The position numbers and the translations under genes were made by a program. DNA of 64,000 nucleotides from Burkholderia cepacia (GTDB lineage: Bacteria > Pseudomonadota > Gammaproteobacteria > Burkholderiales > Burkholderiaceae): assembly GCF_001718835.1 (NCBI RefSeq), contig NZ_CP013443.1:2356001-2420000 (forward strand). The letters run 5' to 3'. The notes under the pieces are model-generated. The model made no database searches, had not been told where the DNA came from, and saw only the letters and a list, made by a program, of their open reading frames with translations. This document shows, piece after piece, positions 1 through 9,166 of the stretch (positions are counted from its first letter, which is position 1; every line of letters starts with the position of its first letter).

Positions 1-1545
1 AATCCGCGTGTGACGCGCAATCCACGCTACGACGATCTGAAGGCGTCGATCCGCGAACGCGGACTGGATGCGCCACCAGCGATTACGCGCAGGCCGGGCG
101 AGTTCCATTACATCATTCGCAATGGCGGCAACACACGCCTGGCGATCTTGAACGAGCTGTGGACGGACACGCACGACGAACGGTTCTTCCGCATCCCGTG
201 CCTCTTTCGCCCCTGGTCGCCGCGCGGCGAGATCGTCGCGCTCACCGGCCACCTCGCCGAGAACGAATTGCACGGTGCGCTCACTTTTATCGAACGTGCG
301 CTCGCGGTGGAAAAGGCACGCGAGTTGTATGAGCAGGAAAGCGGCGCGCCGCTCTCGCAATCGGAACTGGCCCGGCGGCTGACCGGCGATGGCTATCCCA
401 CGCCACAACCTCACATCAGCCGCATGCAGGAAGCCGTGCGTCATCTGCTGCCGGCCATCCCGACATTGCTCTACGGTGGTCTCGGCCGACCGCACGTCGA
501 AAGGCTCGTCGCGTTGCGTCGCGCGGCGGCACGCACATGGGAGCAGCGCGGGGGCGAGGGCGCGGAGTTCGCCGCGGTGTTCCAGGAGGTGCTCGCACTC
601 TTCGACGGCGACGTTGCCGGCTTTGCTGTGCAGCGCATGCAGGATGAATTGATCGGGCAGATGGCCGAACGGCTCGGTGTGGATTACGACGTGCTGAGCC
701 TGGACCTCGAGGAATCCGAGACTCGGCAGCGTGCCCTCGCCCGGGAACCCACCGCACCACCGGACGCCGCTTCGCCCCACGCCCGAAAAATCTCACCGTC
801 GCCCGACGCGAGCCCCCCTTCAACGACGGCCGTTTCCTCTACGGGCGATGCTGCCGCGCCACCACCGATGGCGCCATCGCCCTCGACACCGCCCGAGCCA
901 CGGCCATCGTCCATGCCGAATGACGATGTCGGGTCCGTGCAGCAGCACGTGGTATCGCCGGCGCCCGACACGGGACGATTGCAAGCGCTCCGACAACTGG
1001 TCGCCGAGCATACCGGCGACGCCACGCCCTCCGATTTCGCCACGACCGTGATTCAGGCCGTGCCCGTGCAAGCAGGCGGGCTCTATCCGATTTCGGACGT
1101 ATGGGCCATCGCGCCCACGCTCGACGATCCGCTGCCCTTACGCACCCACATCGCACAACTCGCGCGCGAGATCGCCGCCGAGGCCGACATGGATGCCTGT
1201 GTGGTCGCGACCGACCAGGGCATCGGCTACCGCATCGACGAGACGCACGTCCATCGCACGTCACCGTTGCCGTTTTTCGCACGCGCCGTGCGCGGACTGC
1301 TGCTCGCCCTCACGGGAGTGGCGTCCGAAGGCCACACCGCCTCGGCGGAATCGGCCTTCGCCAGTCTGCGCCTGGCCGACGATCTGGCTCCCTTGCTGCT
1401 GGGCGGCACCGTCGCGCATCCGCTGACGCGTCTGAGCGATGCCGCTCTCGTGAAACTGTATCGACTGGTACGTCTCGCCCGCCGCCTGCGCGACCATCTC
1501 AACGCTCCACCCGGCGCAGCGGAAGGCACGCATGGAGCATCCTGA
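1..1545 (+). CDS. ParB-family protein of PFGI-1-class ICE (5' partial)
   Basis: The reading frame is open at the left edge; a GTG at position 10 is probably internal, because the residues before it (N-P-R) continue the ParB-type stretch. Residues 1-60 hold the ParB/Srx-like nuclease fold with the N-G-G-N-T-R-L box; a helical middle region (about 100-230) follows, then a low-complexity Pro/Ser/Ala linker (about 240-310) and a C-terminal domain. ParB-family proteins bind centromere-like sites; in this ICE class the gene sits in the maintenance/regulation module beside parA, which must lie left of the window. The stop overlaps the next start (TGATG), so the two are translationally coupled. From memory, a ParB-like/DUF2857 pair has been linked to activation of ICEclc transfer, so a regulatory role is possible. 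Confidence 0.85.
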   Translation, partial: NPRVTRNPRYDDLKASIRERGLDAPPAITRRPGEFHYIIRNGGNTRLAILNELWTDTHDERFFRIPCLFRPWSPRGEIVALTGHLAENELHGALTFIERALAVEKARELYEQESGAPLSQSELARRLTGDGYPTPQPHISRMQEAVRHLLPAIPTLLYGGLGRPHVERLVALRRAAARTWEQRGGEGAEFAAVFQEVLALFDGDVAGFAVQRMQDELIGQMAERLGVDYDVLSLDLEESETRQRALAREPTAPPDAASPHARKISPSPDASPPSTTAVSSTGDAAAPPPMAPSPSTPPEPRPSSMPNDDVGSVQQHVVSPAPDTGRLQALRQLVAEHTGDATPSDFATTVIQAVPVQAGGLYPISDVWAIAPTLDDPLPLRTHIAQLAREIAAEADMDACVVATDQGIGYRIDETHVHRTSPLPFFARAVRGLLLALTGVASEGHTASAESAFASLRLADDLAPLLLGGTVAHPLTRLSDAALVKLYRLVRLARRLRDHLNAPPGAAEGTHGAS

Positions 1546-2105
1546 TGTCGGCACCCCACCCGTTGAACCAGGCCGTGATTGCCCAGGCCCTGCACGATCT
1601 TCGCCACGGCCAACTGCGCCGCTGCAAAGCCATGGGCTTTGGCGACGATGCGCTTGAGGCGCTGAAGCACCCGGAGATGGTGAGTCTTCTGGTCAATGCA
1701 TCGGTGGCCTGGTGCAAGGTCCAGGTCAACGGCGATGTCCTGCGTCGCTTGCTGCATCAGGCCCGCGACGTCGAACAGGAGATCGAGGCCGTCGACCGCA
1801 TGCTCCGTCTCGGCGCCAGCACCGAGATGGTGAGCCAGTTCTACGGCCTCACGCATCAGGAGGTTGCCCTGCGTCGCGATATGCTCGGCATGCCCAAGCG
1901 CAAGGGTCGCTGGCCGGTGCTGACCGAGGCGCAGGAGAAAGCCGTCTGGGAGCATTGGCAGCCGCGCATCGAGGCCGAAGACGTCGATCCGCACGACGAC
2001 AGGACGATGCTGGATCTCTGCATGGATACAGCCGAAGCCTTGCATCTGCCGATGGCGGTCCTCTGGAACGCGATGCAGGGATGGATTGCCGAAGGGCTCG
2101 TATAA
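1545..2105 (+). CDS. DUF2857 family ICE protein
   Basis: A 186-residue protein starting at the ATG that overlaps the parB-family stop; the same frame is open further upstream, but this start fits the coupling and the family length. It is mostly helical, with a central segment (about residues 75-125) that looks like a helix-turn-helix followed by a basic stretch (G-M-P-K-R-K-G-R). DUF2857 proteins sit between parB and the STY4528-type gene in this ICE class and have been proposed to be distant FlhC-like regulators. The role here is inferred from position and family only. It ends 3 bases before the next ATG, consistent with one operon. Confidence 0.8.
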   Translation: MSAPHPLNQAVIAQALHDLRHGQLRRCKAMGFGDDALEALKHPEMVSLLVNASVAWCKVQVNGDVLRRLLHQARDVEQEIEAVDRMLRLGASTEMVSQFYGLTHQEVALRRDMLGMPKRKGRWPVLTEAQEKAVWEHWQPRIEAEDVDPHDDRTMLDLCMDTAEALHLPMAVLWNAMQGWIAEGLV

Positions 2106-2108
2106 ACC

Positions 2109-3263
2109 ATGGTGGCACGCCCTGCCGACCCGTCTGGCAAACCGGCGGCACGGTCAGGTGATGCCGTGCTGTTCAGCGGCAACCGGCACGAAACCGTGCC
2201 GCGTGCACTCTTTCTCGATCGCCGGCTGACGCCGCTCGAACGCAACGCGTGGCAGGTGATCCGATGGCAACTGCAACGCGACGGCATCACCGCGTTCCCT
2301 ACCTACGAAGAACTCGCACCGTATCTCGCGTCAATGCCCTGCACGAACAAGGCATCGTCGGAGACGGTTGCCCGCGCCCTGACCATCCTGCGACTGACGC
2401 GATGGCTGAGCCTGGTCCAGCGTCGCCGCGACACATCGACGGGGCGCCATCAGGGCAATCTCTATGTGCTGCACGACGAACCGCTGTCGCCGTTCGAGGC
2501 CATCCAGCTCGACGTGGAGTATCTCGACCTCATCAGCCGCGCACTGAGCCACGCGAGCAAAGCGATCCAGTCGATCGGCTATCACGTTCTCGAGGAACTG
2601 GCGACCGATTCGCTACTGACTAGTTGTGTGTTACCCACGCGGTTGCAGATCATCACGCAACGATTGACGCAACAGGGCCTGCACGACGAGACCGACGACT
2701 CGATCGACGATGCAGCGCTGCAGGCGCGCAGTTATCCACAGCACGCATCCGAAGACGGTGAAACTCGCCGCCTTCGGATGCGTGGCGAACGGCCTTCGGA
2801 TGCCGAACACGGTCGAAAACCCGCGGCAGAAGCCCCTCTTCGGAATCCGAACGCGGACCGTACAGTACGTATAAAACCTTCTTCTGATGTACTTACTCCT
2901 GTACCGCACGCGCGCGAAGCGCTGCGCTTACCGTCTCGCTTCGCGACATTGCGCACCGAGCAGCAAAACGGTGCGCTGGCCGCCCTGCAACAGGTCGATC
3001 CCTCGCTGCGCCAGGCTGTGCTCGATGAATGGCAAGCGCGGCTCGACACGCACGCGGTACGCAAGCCCGCCGGTTATCTGTTCGGCATCATCGGCAAGGC
3101 ACTGCGCGGCGAATTTCAGGCGTGGCGTGCACCGCCGAGCACGTCACCTGCGCCACCGACCATCACCACGCCGCCTACGCGAGCGGCCGATGCCGGCGTC
3201 GTGCAGCAGCACCTCACGCACCTTCGCGCGCTCTTGCGTTTGCCACCCGACGATTCGAGATGA
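2109..3263 (+). CDS. STY4528 family ICE/pathogenicity-island replication protein
   Basis: A 384-residue protein. Residues 20-110 carry the typical opening of the family (F-S-G-N-R-H, then V-P-R-A-L-F-L-D-x-R-L-T-P-L-E-R-N-A-W), a winged-helix-like segment also seen in plasmid initiators. The middle (about 205-285) is a low-complexity, poorly conserved linker, and the C-terminal part (about 285-345) resumes a conserved helical segment. It is presumed to act in element replication or maintenance. It follows the DUF2857 gene by 3 bases. Codons for residues 250-265 lie in a locally AT-rich patch (about 2860-2900), probably linker drift. Confidence 0.8.
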   Translation: MVARPADPSGKPAARSGDAVLFSGNRHETVPRALFLDRRLTPLERNAWQVIRWQLQRDGITAFPTYEELAPYLASMPCTNKASSETVARALTILRLTRWLSLVQRRRDTSTGRHQGNLYVLHDEPLSPFEAIQLDVEYLDLISRALSHASKAIQSIGYHVLEELATDSLLTSCVLPTRLQIITQRLTQQGLHDETDDSIDDAALQARSYPQHASEDGETRRLRMRGERPSDAEHGRKPAAEAPLRNPNADRTVRIKPSSDVLTPVPHAREALRLPSRFATLRTEQQNGALAALQQVDPSLRQAVLDEWQARLDTHAVRKPAGYLFGIIGKALRGEFQAWRAPPSTSPAPPTITTPPTRAADAGVVQQHLTHLRALLRLPPDDSR

Positions 3264-3303
3264 ACGTCTCGTCTCGCGTAGGTTCCATCGCAGGCCACGG
3301 GAG

Positions 3304-3322
3304 GCTATACCACTGGTATAGC
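3304..3322. promoter_or_regulatory. Palindromic operator candidate, copy 1
   Basis: GCTATACCACTGGTATAGC: perfect 9-base arms around one central base. It lies 330 bases before the helicase start. Related copies occur at 3424, 7087 and 8984, always in gene-free gaps of this element. The arm length and odd centre suit a dimeric DNA-binding protein. Confidence 0.6.
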
Positions 3323-3423
3323 TCGGCCGATATCGAAGCAAGCCCAAGTGTTTCTCCGCGTTGCCTCTCCGCACAGCGTCCAATCTGACCATGCCGTGCC
3401 GATGCCGTCGTGATCCACCGAAG

Positions 3424-3442
3424 GCTATACCACGGGTATAGC
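3424..3442. promoter_or_regulatory. Palindromic operator candidate, copy 2
   Basis: Same palindrome as copy 1 with one change, leaving perfect 8-base arms (GCTATACC / GGTATAGC) around three bases. It lies 210 bases upstream of the helicase start. Confidence 0.55.
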
Positions 3443-3651
3443 TGTACAGCCTCTGCCATGCCGCGCCTGTTAGCGGGCGCGTCCTCACGTTGCCCACGCG
3501 TGGCGGCCAGCACGCTCGCTGGTACTGGCATAATGGCCCCGTCAGCGGGGACGCCCGGTTGCCATGGCAGGCACCATGACATCGCTTCGCCCATCTGTCT
3601 TCACGCCTGTCGTCACCATGCGCCCCACCCCGGATCACCGCGAGGCAGGCC

Positions 3652-6600
3652 TTGAACAACACGAACGACGAACCTCTGCGCGTCCTGCGGTTTTGGCGCG
3701 ACCTGGAAATCTTCAATATCCCGACCACGCCGACGGCGAAGGACAATACGCCGCAAATCAAGGTCAGCACGCTACGGCGCCGCGGCCCACACGCCACGCT
3801 GCCGTGGCATCGCGACGAATTCGCGCCCACCGAGCAGCATGCGTTCCTGCACGTCGTCTACGTGGGCGTCGCCGACGTGGAGGATCTCGCCCGCCTGGTG
3901 TTGCGCGGCATCCTCCCCAACGATGACCTCAGCGAACGCGAAATCCAGCGGGTGAGCGGCCAGGGGTGGCTCGCCGCTTTCGTCGTCAATGAGCACGGTG
4001 TACCGCTGCCCAGCAGCTACCTGGCCGCAGGCTACGCGCACGGCGTCGATGCATTTCGCGAGACGGGTACGCTAGAGAACGTCAACGCGCGCCTGCAGCG
4101 TGCACAGGAAGAATTTGCGCAGCGCTGCCATCGCCTGGCACCGGCGAACGGAAACGACGAAAGCACCGCGTCCCCATCGGGTACGCCGCTGCGCTGGGAT
4201 GAGCTTGAGATCGAGCGCGAGGTGGTCTGCGCACTGCTCGGCGAGGGCGCCAAAAAAGCCACGCTGGACTGGCGTGTCGTCGTGCGCACCAGCCGGATCA
4301 AGCGCAGCAAGCTCAAGGACAATCAGGAAGCGGCCACCGAGTTCCTCAACTCGTTCTACCTGGACGATCTCGACCGGCTGATCGATCAAGCCGAAAAGCA
4401 ACACCCGTTCGGCGCCGCGCTCACCCGTTATCTCGGCGCGGCGATCACGCCTGAAGGACGGGTGGACATCCTCACCGAACACGCCACGATGGCGCACTTG
4501 GTCAGCGCCGCACGCCTGCCGTCGGCTCGTTGGCCCGCACCCTCCAAGTACCCGCTCGTGCTCGCTCAACAGGCGGCCGTCGCAGAGGTGTTGCGCACCC
4601 TGAGCCCCGACCGCGGCATCCTCGGTGTGAACGGTCCACCCGGCACCGGCAAGACGACCCTGCTCTGCGATGTGATCGCGGAGATCGTCACCGAACGCGC
4701 ACAGCGGATCGCGAAGCTTGCCAAACCCGCAGCCTTGTTCGAAGAGTCGGTGCAAATCGCCGGCATGAAGTTCTCGCCGCTCAAGCACGACGTGATCGAC
4801 GGCACCTCCATCGTCGTCACCAGCAACAACAACAACGCCGTCAAGAACATCACGCAGGAATTGCCCGCGCGCGCCAAGATCAGCGGCGAATTCGAACCGG
4901 TCGCTTACTTCGACGAGGTGATTCGCGAAATCTTCCGCGCGCAGAAAGTGCTTGACGACGAAAAGCAGCCCATCGACGGCTGGGGCGTCATCGCTGCTGC
5001 GCTCGGCAATGTCAGCAATCGGCGATCGTTTACCGCGGGCTTCTTCCGTGACGAACGCAAGGATAAGCAACCGGCCACCGTTGCTGGCACAAAGACCGAT
5101 GCGCCGGAGGACGATGGCAACGACGACGCGGAAGAGACCACGACGAACGACGCGCCTCAGAACGCCAAACCACGTGACGACCGGCCGCCGACGATGAAGC
5201 AGATCCTGGAAGCCGCCAGCGAGGATTACCCCCGCTATCAGGCCGAATGGAAAGCCGCAAAACGCGCGTTCCTCGACGTGTACGCCGAGGTCGAGAAGCA
5301 GCGCGCCGTGCTGGTCGCCGCCGAGCAAGCCGCGCGCGAGCTGGATCGCAGCCGTGTGCAACAGGAAACGCTTGAAGCATCCCTCGAAGCAATTGCGGAC
5401 ACGATCGCCGCGAGCGAACAGGCGCTGGCCGCATCGCGCACACAGCAGGCCGACCTCCGTGCGTTGATGCAAAGCCATCAGGCGATCCTCGCGCAGTGCG
5501 AAGCGGCTTATTTGCCCTCGCTCTGGGATCGTCTGATGCAATGGTTCGGTCGCGAAACACCCCGCATGATCGTGCGACGCCAGGCACTTGAGGCACCCAC
5601 GCGCGCGCTGAGCGAAACCACCGCGGCGCTCAGCGCGCTCAGCCGCGACATCGCGCAATCCGAGGCCGCCCTTCAACGCGAGCGCGAACAGCATCACACC
5701 GTATCGCGCGCGCTGGCGACCCTGATGCGCCAGCGCCAGGTTCACCAACAGGCTCTCGATGCGGGCTATGCGACGGGCGCGAAACATTTTCCGGATGACG
5801 CATTCTGGTCCTTGCCCTCCGACACCCGTCATCGCGCCAGCATTGCGGTGAGCCCGGCGCTCGATCACCTGCGCGCGCGGCTGTTCCTTGCCGCCGTCGA
5901 ACTGCATCGCGCCACGATCCTCGCCACGGCCGGCAAATTCATCGGCAACCTGCGCGTGGTGAATCGCATGCTTACCAACACGCTGCAGGACAAGCTGCCC
6001 GCCGATCAACGGCCGCTCCTGTGGGATGTGCTGTTTTTCGTGGTGCCCGTCGTGTCCACGACGCTCGCCTCGTTCGATCGCCTGTTCGTCGGCCTGGGAC
6101 AGGACAGTCTCGGCTGGTTGCTGATCGACGAAGCGGGCCAGGCCACGCCACAATCGGCGGCCGGCGCAATCTGGCGCAGCCGTCGCGCGGTCATCGTCGG
6201 CGATCCGCTGCAGGTCGAACCGGTCTTCACCGTGCCCTTGCGCCTCACCGAAGCGTTGCGTCGCCGGCATCAGGTCGATTCGGCCTGGTCGCCCGCTGAC
6301 GAGTCGGTGCAAACGCTCACTGATCGCATCACGCCGTTCGGCTCCTGGGTCAGCGCATCGGCGGACGGCGCCACGGGTGATCACCGCATCTGGACCGGCA
6401 TGCCGTTGCGCACGCATCGACGCTGCGACGATCCCATGTTCTCGGTCGCCAACCGCATCGCCTACGCTGGGCAGATGGTGCAGGGGAGCGTCGATGATGC
6501 AGGACAACCGCTTCCCACGCCGTTTTCCTGTGTCCTGGGCGAGAGCGCTTGGTTCGACGTGGCCTCCACGCGCGTGCGCCATCCGGTGTCCGAGGACGAA

Positions 6601-7053
6601 CTGGACGTGCTGCGCCAGTGCCTCACCGCCTTGCGGCGCGAACCGGCGCGCGGCGAGGACAACAAGCCGGCTCGCGTCTACGTCATCTCGCCCTTTCGCA
6701 AGGTGGCGAACGCCTGCGGGGATGTCGTGCGACGCGGGAAATTCGAGGGCATCGATGTCGGCACCGTCCACACGTTTCAGGGCAAGGAAGCCGCCATCGT
6801 CTTCCTCGTGCTGGGTACGGCGCCCGGCAAGAAAGGCGCGGGCGCACGCGCGTGGGCAACCGGTGCACCGAACCTGCTCAACGTCGCCATCACCCGCGCC
6901 AAGTGCCGCCTGTACGTGATCGGCGACACGCAACAGTGGGGCGGTCTGGACTATGTCAGCGAACTGTACGCCGCGCTGCCGGTGGTGCGTCGGCCGTCCA
7001 GCACGCAGCCATCCACGCCAGCAGAAGACACACCCTCCCTCTTCGACGCGTAA
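3652..7053 (+). CDS. Large superfamily 1 helicase (Dna2/Upf1-like)
   Basis: An 1133-residue protein with a TTG start. Walker A (G-P-P-G-T-G-K-T-T) is near residue 327, motif II (D-E-A-G) near 825, a V-G-D-x-x-Q-V-E-P motif just after it, H-T-F-Q-G-K-E near 1040 and the motif VI region (N-V-A-I-T-R-A-K) near 1077. About 500 residues separate motifs I and II, including an acidic linker (about 480-510) and a long charged, coiled-coil-like region (about 520-710), the usual layout of the AAA_11/AAA_12 helicases. It probably unwinds DNA or RNA during element replication or processing. It stands alone behind two palindromes and is followed by a third. An overlapping 997-codon antisense frame (4072-7065) is a codon-bias shadow. 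Confidence 0.85.
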   Translation: MNNTNDEPLRVLRFWRDLEIFNIPTTPTAKDNTPQIKVSTLRRRGPHATLPWHRDEFAPTEQHAFLHVVYVGVADVEDLARLVLRGILPNDDLSEREIQRVSGQGWLAAFVVNEHGVPLPSSYLAAGYAHGVDAFRETGTLENVNARLQRAQEEFAQRCHRLAPANGNDESTASPSGTPLRWDELEIEREVVCALLGEGAKKATLDWRVVVRTSRIKRSKLKDNQEAATEFLNSFYLDDLDRLIDQAEKQHPFGAALTRYLGAAITPEGRVDILTEHATMAHLVSAARLPSARWPAPSKYPLVLAQQAAVAEVLRTLSPDRGILGVNGPPGTGKTTLLCDVIAEIVTERAQRIAKLAKPAALFEESVQIAGMKFSPLKHDVIDGTSIVVTSNNNNAVKNITQELPARAKISGEFEPVAYFDEVIREIFRAQKVLDDEKQPIDGWGVIAAALGNVSNRRSFTAGFFRDERKDKQPATVAGTKTDAPEDDGNDDAEETTTNDAPQNAKPRDDRPPTMKQILEAASEDYPRYQAEWKAAKRAFLDVYAEVEKQRAVLVAAEQAARELDRSRVQQETLEASLEAIADTIAASEQALAASRTQQADLRALMQSHQAILAQCEAAYLPSLWDRLMQWFGRETPRMIVRRQALEAPTRALSETTAALSALSRDIAQSEAALQREREQHHTVSRALATLMRQRQVHQQALDAGYATGAKHFPDDAFWSLPSDTRHRASIAVSPALDHLRARLFLAAVELHRATILATAGKFIGNLRVVNRMLTNTLQDKLPADQRPLLWDVLFFVVPVVSTTLASFDRLFVGLGQDSLGWLLIDEAGQATPQSAAGAIWRSRRAVIVGDPLQVEPVFTVPLRLTEALRRRHQVDSAWSPADESVQTLTDRITPFGSWVSASADGATGDHRIWTGMPLRTHRRCDDPMFSVANRIAYAGQMVQGSVDDAGQPLPTPFSCVLGESAWFDVASTRVRHPVSEDELDVLRQCLTALRREPARGEDNKPARVYVISPFRKVANACGDVVRRGKFEGIDVGTVHTFQGKEAAIVFLVLGTAPGKKGAGARAWATGAPNLLNVAITRAKCRLYVIGDTQQWGGLDYVSELYAALPVVRRPSSTQPSTPAEDTPSLFDA

Positions 7054-7086
7054 CGCGCGTCGCACGCATCAACCCACAGCGGTCGT

Positions 7087-7109
7087 GAGCTATACCAGTG
7101 GTATAGCTC
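7087..7109. promoter_or_regulatory. Palindromic operator candidate, copy 3
   Basis: The longest copy: 11-base perfect arms (GAGCTATACCA / TGGTATAGCTC) around a central G. It lies between the helicase stop and the PFL_4669 gene, about 120 bases before that start. Confidence 0.6.
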
Positions 7110-7227
7110 GCTCCGTCGTGCGCATCGTCGGCCCTAATCCGGCCGCCGCGCCCTGCCCTTTGTTCACTGACGGCCTTCCCTTCGATCGTCATCGTGACAC
7201 CCGTCCTTCCTTGCGACGAGTGTCCCC

Positions 7228-8028
7228 ATGGCCAACGATCCCTCTTCCCTGCAACTGAACCTCGGTGCGCTGCGCAGCGCGATGCAACTGACGCTGCACA
7301 CACATCATGCGGCGCGCATCTGGCACGGACGAACGGCCGCCGAAGGACGGCCCGGCATCATTGGCCTCAACGGCTTCGTTGCGATCATGAACAAGATGAA
7401 ACGCGGCGCCGAACAGGACGATCCGTATTCCGATTGGTGGATGCTGCGTGTCGAGGACAAACTCGCGCAGACCAAGGCCACCCTGCAAACCCTGCGCGAA
7501 CAGGTCGATCAGGCGCTGGCCGACGTGCCGCCAGCGTTGACGCTCGGCGACAACCTCAACATCCAGCCGGTGCGAGTGCCACTCTTCATCAATGCGCAAC
7601 TCGGCTTCATGGCCGTGTACTTGCTCGCCGACTACGACGATCTCGCGCGACGTCTGATCCTGGCGCACCACACCGCGATGATCGACCGACGCACACTGGA
7701 GCGCTGGCTCAACGACGGCGCGCATGCGCTACGTAGCCTTTTCAGCCTGGCCCAGCAATACCGCTACTCCGGCACGCAGCGCGACGACTTCGCCGCGAAC
7801 AATGCCGCCGCACGCGCCGCGCGGGAGAAATTCGGCGAACTGCCGCAAGACGTACTTGAAGGCACGCGCCGCTCGCGCTTTGCACCACCCATCGTGCATC
7901 GCAGTGGTCTGGCGCAGCGTCCATCATCGACCGCGACCACAACGGAACCGGATGCGGCAACCTCAGACGCATCGGCTGCGATGCCCGCCGACGATAGCAA
8001 CCATGCCGACGATGCGGAGGCATCGTGA
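7228..8028 (+). CDS. PFL_4669 family ICE protein (TIGR03761)
   Basis: A 266-residue protein opening a four-base-overlap operon with the DUF3158 and SSB genes. It shows the family pattern: an early conserved stretch with I-W-H-G-R and G-x-x-x-I-x-G-L-N-G-F (residues 28-55), a D-P-Y-x-D-W-W-M block, then a helical region (to about 225) and a variable Ala/Thr/Asp tail. The family is restricted to integrating elements of this class; its biochemical role is unknown. The neighbouring SSB and topoisomerase genes suggest DNA processing during replication or transfer. Confidence 0.85.
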   Translation: MANDPSSLQLNLGALRSAMQLTLHTHHAARIWHGRTAAEGRPGIIGLNGFVAIMNKMKRGAEQDDPYSDWWMLRVEDKLAQTKATLQTLREQVDQALADVPPALTLGDNLNIQPVRVPLFINAQLGFMAVYLLADYDDLARRLILAHHTAMIDRRTLERWLNDGAHALRSLFSLAQQYRYSGTQRDDFAANNAAARAAREKFGELPQDVLEGTRRSRFAPPIVHRSGLAQRPSSTATTTEPDAATSDASAAMPADDSNHADDAEAS

Positions 8029-8564
8029 GCACCATGCACGAGGCCGTTGGCGCAACGCGTCGCTTTGTGCCGCTGGAACAGACAGCCTTCCAGCGACTGG
8101 AACACGCGGCCTACCTAAAAGGCCTTTTAAAACCTTTTAAAGGTAAGGGGGATCTGGACGTCTGGGCCAGCCAATGCGAGGCACTGCGCGACGCGCTCAT
8201 CGCCCTGGCCGAACGAACTCTTCTGCCGCAAGTGCGTCGCCCACCGTTCGATCGACTGCCGGTCTATCTGGCCCAGCAGCACACTGGCGCAGGCACGACC
8301 TTCCTGCGCTGGCGCAACCTTGACCGTTCGGCGATGGGCGTCGCGTTGTGGGACGCATTGCTCGACGATTCCCACACACCCGCTGCGTTGATCGACGACC
8401 TGTACGCGATGGAACTGCAGCGCATCGCACTCAACATGCAAATCAGTCTGCTCCACACCCTCGCCCGCCAGGCGCACACCGGCGTCGCCGCGATGGCGCA
8501 CGCCGACGACCGCTACTACCACCGTGTCGCGCGACACACCCACTCGAAGGAGTCTTCATCATGA
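8025..8564 (+). CDS. DUF3158 family protein
   Basis: A 179-residue protein that overlaps its upstream neighbour by 4 bases and the following SSB gene by 4 bases (ATGA), so the three are coupled. It is predicted soluble and helical with no catalytic motif I can name. DUF3158 genes lie between PFL_4669 and ssb in this ICE class. Function unknown; a DNA-metabolism role is an inference from context. Confidence 0.75.
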   Translation: MSTMHEAVGATRRFVPLEQTAFQRLEHAAYLKGLLKPFKGKGDLDVWASQCEALRDALIALAERTLLPQVRRPPFDRLPVYLAQQHTGAGTTFLRWRNLDRSAMGVALWDALLDDSHTPAALIDDLYAMELQRIALNMQISLLHTLARQAHTGVAAMAHADDRYYHRVARHTHSKESSS

Positions 8565-8974
8565 GCATCCGTTTTATCGGCGAAGGCAACATCGGCTCTG
8601 CGCCGGAGTTTCGCGAATTCCCACACGGCAACGACGATCCCGATCGTCTGCTGCGCCTGAACGTGTATTTCGACAACCCCGTTCCCGTGAAAGACGGTTA
8701 CGAGGATCGCGGCGGCTTCTGGGCGCCGGTGCAACTGTGGCACGACGAGGCCGAGCATTGGGCGACGCTCTATCAGAAAGGCATGCGCGTGCTGGTCGAT
8801 GGTCGCATCGTGCAGGACAAATGGACCGACAAGGACGACAACCCGCGCGTGACCTTTGTGATCGAGGCACGCAGTGTTGCCATTCTTCCTTATCGCATCG
8901 AGACGATCGCGCTCAGCCCCAAACCGGGACGGGAAGCTGATAACGAAGATCGGACAGACGCACCGGACAACTAG
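8561..8974 (+). CDS. Single-stranded DNA-binding protein-like (ICE)
   Basis: A 137-residue protein beginning at an ATG behind a strong AAGGAG. Residues 1-110 match the OB-fold pattern of element-borne SSBs (an early G-E-G-N-I-G segment, a central W-A-P-V-x-L-W strand, then V-D-G-R-I). The acidic C-terminus ends D-A-P-D-N rather than the D-D-I/L-P-F tail of chromosomal SSB, so docking of host partners may differ. It probably coats single strands during conjugation. The frame is open further upstream but only this ATG has a ribosome binding site. Confidence 0.75.
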   Translation: MSIRFIGEGNIGSAPEFREFPHGNDDPDRLLRLNVYFDNPVPVKDGYEDRGGFWAPVQLWHDEAEHWATLYQKGMRVLVDGRIVQDKWTDKDDNPRVTFVIEARSVAILPYRIETIALSPKPGREADNEDRTDAPDN

Positions 8975-8983
8975 TCGCCCACC

Positions 8984-9002
8984 GTTATACCAGTGGTATC
9001 AC
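8984..9002. promoter_or_regulatory. Palindromic operator candidate, copy 4
   Basis: GTTATACCA-G-TGGTATCAC: the same core as the other copies with one mismatch between the arms. It lies directly after the ssb stop and about 165 bases before the topB start. Confidence 0.5.
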
Positions 9003-9166
9003 CGACGACCCGCGAGCGCCTGCGCCAAATGACCGGCGCTCGCTATGCACCAGCCATCCGGATCATCCTCCAATACGGCCGCCCGGCAATTCCGTTTTCG
9101 GCTCTGTATTCGCGCATCGCACTGCCATCGTCATCACTGTCATGGTGATGGTTCGAAGGTGTCGCA

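Larger units (their letters stand above)
3264..3651. other. Regulatory-looking gap with two palindromes
   Basis: No supported gene lies in these 388 bases. The stretch separates the partition/replication operon from the helicase gene and contains two copies of the 19-base palindrome described separately, 120 bases apart. A weak Shine-Dalgarno (GAGG) precedes the TTG start of the helicase. Short frames crossing the region are antisense shadows or lack a ribosome binding site. Confidence 0.6.

Noticed and set aside
4072..7065. 997-codon antisense frame under the helicase
   Set aside because: It mirrors a well-supported helicase gene; GC-rich third positions create long open antisense frames, and it has no recognisable domain or ribosome site.
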